From: Gammaproteobacteria bacterium
GTDB lineage: Bacteria > Pseudomonadota > Gammaproteobacteria > SZUA-229
Assembly: GCA_026197015.1 (NCBI GenBank)
Contig: JAPHRB010000098.1
Location: forward strand, 1-9,433
DNA: 9,433 nt
Direction: 5' to 3'
The translations under genes were made by a program, and so were the position numbers. This document shows, in pieces, positions 1-5,172 of this stretch. The notes under the pieces are model-generated. The model was not told where the DNA came from. It saw only the letters and a program-made list of their open reading frames with translations, and made no database searches. Within the stretch, counting starts at the first letter, position 1, and each line of letters opens with the position of its first letter.

Positions 1-129
1 GCCGTTGGCAAAACAGGTACACAGGCGTTAGTATTCGACATAATGACCTATCTTGAAGAAGAAAAAGATAGAATAAAAACAGAGAAAGCCAACGCTTCCA
101 GAACCAGCGATACAACACAGGAAGATTAA
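1..129 (+). CDS. obg: GTPase Obg/CgtA, C-terminal end only (5' partial)
   Basis: Reading frame 1 is open from the first base to a TAA at 127-129 and gives 42 residues. They begin AVGKTGTQALVFDIMTYLEE, which matches the end of the Obg G domain: the G5-type SA(x)xGxG segment followed by a helix of the form L..DIM.YLEE. The remaining tail, about 20 residues, is polar and charged, shorter than the long acidic tail of E. coli ObgE. Obg is an essential ribosome-associated GTPase involved in 50S assembly and the stringent response. The identification rests on this short tail plus its place directly before proB, which is the Pseudomonas-type order rplU-rpmA-obg-proB. The GTPase motifs themselves lie outside the window. 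Confidence 0.8.
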   Translation, partial: AVGKTGTQALVFDIMTYLEEEKDRIKTEKANASRTSDTTQED

Positions 130-160
130 ATCGCAAGCTGCAAAATATAATTAAGCCCAT

Positions 161-1285
161 ATGAAAACACGCCAACAACTCGCCGACTCTAAACGTTGGG
201 TTATTAAAATAGGAAGCTCGCTGGTCACTGATGATGGTCGCGGACTTGATGCACCCGCCATTAAAGGCTGGACCGAGCAAATTGCCCAACTGCGCCAGCA
301 AGGCAAAGAGATATTACTGGTTTCCTCTGGCGCCGTGGCTGAAGGCATGGCGCGCCTGAAATGGGATAAGCGCCCTAAGGCCCTACATGATTTACAGGCC
401 GCCGCCGCAGTAGGCCAGATGGGCCTGGTACAGGCATATGAGTCACGCTTTCAGAAACATGGCATTCTTAGCGCGCAGATTCTACTCACACATGAAGATC
501 TATCCGATAGACGCCGTTATTTAAATGCGCGAAGCACGCTGCGCTCTTTACTCGATCTTGGCGTCATTCCTATTATTAATGAAAACGACACGGTGGCTAC
601 CGATGAGATACGCTTTGGTGACAACGACACACTGGCCGCTCTGGTTGCCAACCTTGTTGAGGCAGACGTTTTAATTATTCTCACCGACCAGGACGGCCTA
701 TACAGCGAAGACCCTCGTCTAAACCCAAATGCCCGCTTTATCTCGAGCGGACAGGCAAATGACATTCGATTACATAAAATGGCGAGCAGCAGTGGCGGCG
801 TTTTAGGGCAGGGTGGCATGAGCACCAAATTAAGCGCTGCTCAACGTGCTGCAAAATCAGGCACTGCGACCTTAATCACCAGCGGTCGTATTGACAACGC
901 GCTCCTGAGCATTTCAAATGCCCAGGAAAAGGGCACCCTGCTGCTGCCCGATGCTGAGCCCATGGCGGCCCGCAAACAATGGCTGGCGGGTCAACTAAAG
1001 GTCAGTGGACAACTGATTCTCGATGAAGGCGCCAGTAAAGTTTTACTAAAATCGGGCAAAAGCCTGCTTGCCGTGGGTGTGACCTCTGTAAATGGTAATT
1101 TCATTCGCGGCGAAATGGTGGCCTGCATAAACCATGAAGGTAAAAAAATTGCCCATGGGCTGGTCAACTACAATGCTATTGAAGCGGCTAAAATTTGCGG
1201 CAAAAGCTCTTCTGAAATAGAAACTATATTAGGTTATATGGATGATTCCGAACTGATTCATCGAGACAACCTGGTGCTGATTTAA
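161..1285 (+). CDS. proB: Glutamate 5-kinase (gamma-glutamyl kinase)
   Basis: ProB phosphorylates L-glutamate with ATP to gamma-glutamyl phosphate, the first committed step of proline synthesis, in the cytoplasm. The 374-residue product (E. coli 367) has the two family domains. The amino-acid kinase domain spans about residues 10-265, with the nucleotide-binding start WVIKIGSSLV (K16), the VSSGAVAEG loop (54-62), NENDTVAT (140-147), GDND (153-156), TDQDGLY (175-181) and the GQGGMSTK loop (216-223). A C-terminal PUA domain covers about 283-370 and includes GNFIRGE and AHGLVNYN. The enzyme family is feedback-inhibited by proline; the inhibitor region LLTHEDLSDRRRYLNA is conserved in form. The ATG at 161 fits the E. 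coli alignment, but only a weak ribosome site precedes it. It follows obg by 31 bp and is probably cotranscribed with it. proA, the next pathway gene, is not adjacent. Confidence 0.97.
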   Translation: MKTRQQLADSKRWVIKIGSSLVTDDGRGLDAPAIKGWTEQIAQLRQQGKEILLVSSGAVAEGMARLKWDKRPKALHDLQAAAAVGQMGLVQAYESRFQKHGILSAQILLTHEDLSDRRRYLNARSTLRSLLDLGVIPIINENDTVATDEIRFGDNDTLAALVANLVEADVLIILTDQDGLYSEDPRLNPNARFISSGQANDIRLHKMASSSGGVLGQGGMSTKLSAAQRAAKSGTATLITSGRIDNALLSISNAQEKGTLLLPDAEPMAARKQWLAGQLKVSGQLILDEGASKVLLKSGKSLLAVGVTSVNGNFIRGEMVACINHEGKKIAHGLVNYNAIEAAKICGKSSSEIETILGYMDDSELIHRDNLVLI

Positions 1286-1332
1286 AACAACATCCGGCGA
1301 CCTTTCAACAAATTCGTTTATAACAGACACAA

Positions 1333-1357
1333 AAAAGCCGGCACCAGGCCGGCTTTT
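1333..1357. terminator. Bidirectional intrinsic terminator between proB and rpsT
   Basis: A perfect 10-bp stem (1333-1342 with 1348-1357, AAAAGCCGGC pairing with GCCGGCTTTT) encloses a 5-base loop ACCAG. Read on the plus strand, the GC-rich stem ends in TTTT. Read on the minus strand it runs into six T (complement of 1331-1336). It lies 48 bp after the proB stop and 24 bp after the rpsT stop. It should therefore end both convergent transcripts, with the better U-tract serving rpsT. Confidence 0.9.
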
Positions 1358-1380
1358 AAGAACAGATAAGTCATTACAAC

Positions 1381-1644
1381 TTAAGCCATAGCACGAATAC
1401 GTGAATTCAAACGACTCTTATGACGAGCTGCTTTATTTGCATGTACCAGACCTTTAGTACACATCTTGTCGATAACGGGAACAGCTGTTTTATATGCAGT
1501 TTCCGCAGCGGCTTTATCACCAGACTCGATTGCATATACTACTCTCTTAACGAAAGTACGATACATAGAACCCATACCAACATTGCGGGCACGGCGCTTA
1601 ATTGCCTGACGGGCACGTTTTTTTGCTTGTGGTGAATTAGCCAA
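1381..1644 (-). CDS. rpsT: 30S ribosomal protein S20 (TTG start)
   Basis: S20 is a primary binding protein of 16S rRNA that helps assemble the body of the 30S subunit. The 87-residue product has the same length as E. coli S20. It shares the start MANS.QAKKRARQ, the SM.RTF.KRV segment, the AIESGDKAAAE segment and the end KGL.H.NKAARHKSRL. It is strongly basic (many K and R). The start codon is TTG (complement of 1642-1644), not ATG; this is the position where the S20 family begins, and E. coli rpsT also uses UUG. A good ribosome site, AGGAAAG, lies six bases upstream. The gene is monocistronic, convergent with proB and divergent from the PilZ gene. In E. coli, S20 represses its own translation and the rare start codon takes part; the same is likely here but is inferred. 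Confidence 0.98.
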   Translation of the reverse strand: MANSPQAKKRARQAIKRRARNVGMGSMYRTFVKRVVYAIESGDKAAAETAYKTAVPVIDKMCTKGLVHANKAARHKSRLNSRIRAMA

Positions 1645-1650
1645 TTTATT

Positions 1651-1657
1651 CTTTCCT
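1651..1657 (-). promoter_or_regulatory. Ribosome binding site of rpsT
   Basis: On the minus strand the sequence is AGGAAAG, then six bases (AATAAA), then TTG. This placement supports TTG at 1644 as the true start, since no ATG or GTG at a suitable position gives the conserved S20 N terminus. Confidence 0.8.
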
Positions 1658-1724
1658 ATAAATTCTGATATTGTCTGAGAATAATTCTGTGAATTTTTCC
1701 AGAGAATATCCTAATGGGGCGCAG

Positions 1725-1753
1725 ATTTTTCCAGTTTAGGAGGCTTTTGTCAA
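1725..1753 (-). promoter_or_regulatory. Sigma70-type promoter of rpsT with GC-rich discriminator
   Basis: On the minus strand a perfect -35 box TTGACA (complement of 1748-1753) is followed after exactly 17 bases by AAAAAT (complement of 1725-1730), a 4-of-6 match to TATAAT. Downstream comes CTGCGCCCC, a GC-rich discriminator of the kind found at ribosomal promoters that are inhibited by ppGpp and DksA. Transcription would start near 1718, giving a leader of about 75 nt before the TTG start. The -35 and spacing are clear; the -10 is weak and the start point is estimated. Confidence 0.65.
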
Positions 1754-1850
1754 GCACCAATGCACTAAATACCTATATTACATATTAAAGCATACTAAAT
1801 AACCTAAGAATCAGTGTAATATGCAGCTCTAATCTGCTAAAAATAAGAAT

Positions 1851-2522
1851 ATGGAAGACAAAAAAGAGTTTAAAGTTAAACTGGGTGACCCAATTCAATT
1901 ACAGTTCATCCCTCAAGATGGCCGCGAAAGACTTACCGCCAAAGTAATTGGCCATAGCCCGAATAAAAGCATCATCATTAGCGCACCTAGCGTTAACGGC
2001 AAACTCCCCCTGCTAAAAGAAAACCAGCCATTTGTTGTGCGCATGTTACAGGGTAATGATGTTTATGGGTTTGAATCATCAATCATAAAGTATTACAGCA
2101 TCCCTTATCCACATGTCCATTTACGGCACCCTAAGGATGTTGAGTGTATTACGGTGCGTGGCTCACAAAGAGTTGAAACCGAAATTGTGGTGTCAGTGGC
2201 AACCGAATCCAGACCCTCAGAAACCCTGTCTATCTCCATGTTAAACACTAGCGCAACAGGCGCTCTGTTACAGACAAAAAAAGAGCTAGGCGAACTTGAC
2301 GATGGATTAAGTATTTCAATCGAGCTTGAAATCGCCAACATAAAAAAATACTTACGTATAAACGCCATTATAAGAAATATTTCTACACCCGAAGATAGAG
2401 ACGACGATGAAGACATGTTAAATAAGTACGGGGTGCAGTTTTTAGATTTAAATGACGATCAAAAACTCATAATCAATGCATATGTATATGAACAGATTGT
2501 TCTACATATGCAGGACCACTAA
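1851..2522 (+). CDS. YcgR-like PilZ-domain c-di-GMP effector
   Basis: This 223-residue cytoplasmic protein has no signal peptide or membrane segment. Residues about 6-95 resemble the beta-rich N-terminal domain of YcgR/flagellar-brake proteins (LGDPIQLQF, a KVIGH segment, an IIISAP segment, FESSI followed by YPHVHLRHP). Residues about 100-220 form a PilZ domain. Both c-di-GMP-binding motifs are intact: RxxxR as R103-GSQ-R107, and NxSxxG as N132-T-S134-AT-G137. The domain ends with the strand YGVQFLDL and a C-terminal helix. An acidic run EDRDDDED lies at 181-188. I infer that it binds c-di-GMP and acts through a partner. In the YcgR family that partner is the flagellar motor, but no flagellar gene is in view. 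The ATG at 1851 has only a weak purine-rich site upstream, and no convincing promoter was found in the gap shared with rpsT. It lies between rpsT and murJ, where Pseudomonas as I recall has no such gene. Confidence 0.85.
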   Translation: MEDKKEFKVKLGDPIQLQFIPQDGRERLTAKVIGHSPNKSIIISAPSVNGKLPLLKENQPFVVRMLQGNDVYGFESSIIKYYSIPYPHVHLRHPKDVECITVRGSQRVETEIVVSVATESRPSETLSISMLNTSATGALLQTKKELGELDDGLSISIELEIANIKKYLRINAIIRNISTPEDRDDDEDMLNKYGVQFLDLNDDQKLIINAYVYEQIVLHMQDH

Positions 2523-2586
2523 TACCGCTATCATGGGTTATCTGGCCTCAGGGCGCTTTTACGTTATGAATTTGGCACAATAGATC

Positions 2587-4128
2587 ATGTTATTTAAATC
2601 TACCGCCATTGTGGCGGCGATGACATTTCTGTCACGTATATTAGGACTGACACGAGATATTGTTTTTGCCAATTATTTTGGTGTCAGTAACGGCACTGAT
2701 GCTTTTTTTGTCGCTTTTAAAATACCCAATTTCATGCGCCGCCTGTTTGCTGAAGGTGCTTTTTCTCAGGCATTTGTACCTGTTTTCTCTGAATACAAGG
2801 AAACTCGAAGTTTTGCTGACCTGAAAGACCTCATTAATCATGTCGCCGGATCTTTAGGCGGCTTCCTGCTTATTTTAAGTATTATTGGCTCACTCTCAGC
2901 ACCCTTGTTAGTTTATATATTCGCACCGGGATTTGCGGATGAAACTCGTTTTCAACTTACCGCCGATATGCTTGCTATTACCTTCCCGTATATCTTTTTT
3001 ATTGCACTAACGGCCTTCGCCGGGGGCATATTAAATAGTTACAATAAATTTGCCGTGCCCGCTTTTACCCCTGTATTACTAAACTTATCACTGATATCAG
3101 CAGCACTCTGGGGCGCCGATTATTTTGCACAACCCATTATGGCGCTTGCCTGGGGTGTTGCTCTGGCGGGTTTCTTACAGTTATTATTTCAAACACCTTT
3201 TTTAGCCAAACTAAAATTATTACCCATACCTCAATTTAAACGCGCCCATGAAGGCGTGATAAAAATACAGAAACTAATGTTACCGGCCATTATTGGCTCA
3301 TCTGTTGCCCAGATTAACCTGTTACTGGACACGATTATTGCGTCTTTTCTTATCACCGGTAGTGTCACCTGGTTATACTACTCTGACCGTTTAGTGGAGT
3401 TTCCTCTGGGGGTTTTTGGGATTGCTTTAGCCACGGTCATCTTACCTAGCCTCTCCAAACAACACGCCAATCAATCACCTGAAAAATTCAACCAGACTCT
3501 GGACTGGGCACTAAAGCTGGTTACCCTTATTGCGCTTCCCGCCTCCCTGGGCCTGTTACTTCTCGCCGGCCCACTGCTTGTCAGCCTTTTTGGTTATGGC
3601 GAATTCTCGGCACATGACAGCAGAATGTCCGGTTTGAGCCTCATGGCTTATGCCATTGGTTTGCCCGCATTTATTTATATTAAGGTTCTGGCCCCTGGCT
3701 TTTATGCCCGCCAGGACACCAAAACCCCTATGCGTATTGGTGTTCTGGCGATGATTTCAAACATGTTTCTGAACCTGCTGTTTGTGGTTCCTATGGTAAT
3801 GATGCAGCTTGAAGGCCCGCACACAGGACTTGCTCTGGCAACATCAGCTTCGGCGTATATAAATGCCTTTATGCTCTACCGCGGGCTCAAACGTCAGGGC
3901 ATATACCAACACCTTGACGGCTGGGGCAAACTATTACTTCAGGCACTGCTCGCTAATGCGTTTATGGCTACATTTCTAATCTATTTATCTCCTTCGATAG
4001 ATAGCTGGTTATCCTGGTCTTTATTCGAACGTTTGCATAATTTACTGGGTTTTGTTGCAATAGCTGCCATTATTTATTGCATTAGCTTATTCATCAGCGG
4101 CTTTAGACCCAGACATTTACAACATTAA
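2587..4128 (+). CDS. murJ: Lipid II flippase MurJ (MviN)
   Basis: MurJ is a MOP-superfamily inner-membrane transporter that moves lipid II from the cytoplasmic to the periplasmic face for peptidoglycan synthesis. The 513-residue product (E. coli 511) is hydrophobic throughout and consistent with the family's 14 membrane segments. Functional residues of E. coli MurJ are present one or two positions shifted: R17 and R23 (SRILGLTRD), D38 (TDAFFVAFK), R51/R52 (MRRLFAEGAFSQAF) and R268 (YYSDRLVEFPLGV). Other landmarks are APGFAD (113-118), FPYIF, and VLAPGFYARQDTKTP in the second half. The ATG at 2587 aligns with the E. coli start, though the upstream site is weak. It lies 64 bp after the PilZ gene. 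No terminator is visible between them, so read-through from that gene is possible. Confidence 0.97.
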   Translation: MLFKSTAIVAAMTFLSRILGLTRDIVFANYFGVSNGTDAFFVAFKIPNFMRRLFAEGAFSQAFVPVFSEYKETRSFADLKDLINHVAGSLGGFLLILSIIGSLSAPLLVYIFAPGFADETRFQLTADMLAITFPYIFFIALTAFAGGILNSYNKFAVPAFTPVLLNLSLISAALWGADYFAQPIMALAWGVALAGFLQLLFQTPFLAKLKLLPIPQFKRAHEGVIKIQKLMLPAIIGSSVAQINLLLDTIIASFLITGSVTWLYYSDRLVEFPLGVFGIALATVILPSLSKQHANQSPEKFNQTLDWALKLVTLIALPASLGLLLLAGPLLVSLFGYGEFSAHDSRMSGLSLMAYAIGLPAFIYIKVLAPGFYARQDTKTPMRIGVLAMISNMFLNLLFVVPMVMMQLEGPHTGLALATSASAYINAFMLYRGLKRQGIYQHLDGWGKLLLQALLANAFMATFLIYLSPSIDSWLSWSLFERLHNLLGFVAIAAIIYCISLFISGFRPRHLQH

Positions 4129-4165
4129 GCACCACCTACAGCACCACTTAAGACGTAATATCAGG

Positions 4166-4171
4166 TATAAT
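4166..4171 (+). promoter_or_regulatory. Candidate -10 box of a promoter for the ribF-ileS-lspA-fkpB-ispH run
   Basis: A perfect TATAAT lies 33 bases before the ribF ATG in the 76-bp gap after murJ, with G at the base corresponding to the G of an extended -10. Transcription would begin near 4178. No good -35 box sits 16-18 bases upstream (ACCACT at 17 bases), so the promoter would be weak or activator-dependent. In AT-rich DNA a chance TATAAT is plausible. Confidence 0.4.
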
Positions 4172-4204
4172 TCTTCCCTTTTTTAATGCGGATATAAATT
4201 ACCA

Positions 4205-5140
4205 ATGCAGTTAGTGAGAGGCCTACACAATCTGAGTGATGAACATCGCGGCTGCGCTTTAACAATTGGTAATTTTGACGGGGTGCATCTTGGGCATCTG
4301 GAGATTTTAAAAAACCTTAGAAAAGCCGCGGATGAACAAAACTTACGCTCCTGTATTATGAGTTTTGAGCCTTTGCCTATGGAGTATTTTAATCACCAAA
4401 CAGCGCCTGCCAGACTCCACCGAATCAGGGAAAAGTGGTGTGCTTTACAGGAGGCTAATGTTGATTATTTTTTATGTGCAAAATTCAACCACCAACTGGC
4501 CGGATTATCTGCAGATGATTTTATTAAAAATATTTTACTTGAAAAGCTGGATATAAAATATTTGTTAGTTGGCGACGACTTTCGTTTTGGCAATAAACGC
4601 TGTGGTGATTTTGAAACATTACAGCAGGCCGGAAAAAAATACGGCTTTGAAGTACACAATACCGCGAGTTACTGTTATAAAAATGAACGCATTAGCAGCA
4701 CTCGAATTAGACAGGCACTAATACAAAACCAGCTTGAAGAAGCTGAAAATATGCTCGGCAGAGCATATCAAATCTGTGGCCGCATAGCACACGGTGACAA
4801 ACGTGGACGAACCATAGGTTTCCCAACGGCGAATATTAAATTACATCGCCATGCTACTGCGGTGCACGGTGTTTATGCAGTACATATAACAGGCGAAAAT
4901 AATTTTTCTGCCAATGGTGTGGCCAATATAGGCAAACGCCCAACAGTTGATGGACAGCATTTGCAACTTGAAGTGCATCTATTTGATTTTGACAAAGATA
5001 TATATGGCAAAAAAATGTGTGTCGAGTTCAAGCACAAAATACGCGATGAAAAACGTTTTGATTCATTCGACGAATTAAAACAGCAAATTATTAAAGATTC
5101 TAAACAGGCAAAAGATTTTTTTGCTTTACGTAGCAGCTAA
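4205..5140 (+). CDS. ribF: Bifunctional riboflavin kinase / FMN adenylyltransferase
   Basis: RibF makes FMN from riboflavin and then FAD from FMN, using ATP for both steps, in the cytoplasm. The 311-residue product (E. coli 313) has both modules. The N-terminal adenylyltransferase (about 15-185) contains GNFDGVHLGH (22-31, the HxGH-type nucleotide site), FEPLPMEYF (54-62), GDDFRFGNKRCGDF (123-136) and ISSTRIR (163-169). The C-terminal kinase (about 186-307) contains GDKRGRTIGFPTAN (197-210), with T208 and N210 of the PTAN motif, then GVANIGKRPTV and LEVHLFDF with E256 as the likely catalytic base. The ATG at 4205 matches the family start; the ribosome site is weak. It is the first gene of the packed run leading to ispH, as in E. 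coli, where ribF-ileS-lspA-fkpB-ispH is an operon. Confidence 0.97.
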   Translation: MQLVRGLHNLSDEHRGCALTIGNFDGVHLGHLEILKNLRKAADEQNLRSCIMSFEPLPMEYFNHQTAPARLHRIREKWCALQEANVDYFLCAKFNHQLAGLSADDFIKNILLEKLDIKYLLVGDDFRFGNKRCGDFETLQQAGKKYGFEVHNTASYCYKNERISSTRIRQALIQNQLEEAENMLGRAYQICGRIAHGDKRGRTIGFPTANIKLHRHATAVHGVYAVHITGENNFSANGVANIGKRPTVDGQHLQLEVHLFDFDKDIYGKKMCVEFKHKIRDEKRFDSFDELKQQIIKDSKQAKDFFALRSS

Positions 5141-5172
5141 ACAAACATGAACTTATTTGAGACGAAAAACAA

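Noticed and set aside
1420..1635. 71-codon open frame on the plus strand inside rpsT
   Set aside because: It is the antisense shadow of a clearly conserved S20 gene and resembles no family I recognise.
1754..1850. Promoter for the PilZ gene (for example TGTAAT at 1815-1820)
   Set aside because: The -10-like element has a mismatch at the key second base and no -35 box at a suitable distance; not supportable from sequence alone.
2573..2586. TGGCAC before murJ as half of a sigma54 promoter
   Set aside because: The matching -12 TTGC element is absent at the required distance, and the site runs directly into the murJ start codon.
2523..2586. Possible terminator between the PilZ gene and murJ (GCCTCAGGGC then TTTT)
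   Set aside because: The stem would be only about three base pairs; too weak to call.
4128..4151. Repeated AGCACCAC and flanking TTAAG/CTTAA after murJ
   Set aside because: The 8-base direct repeat and 5-base inverted repeat are short, form no stable hairpin and are within what chance gives.
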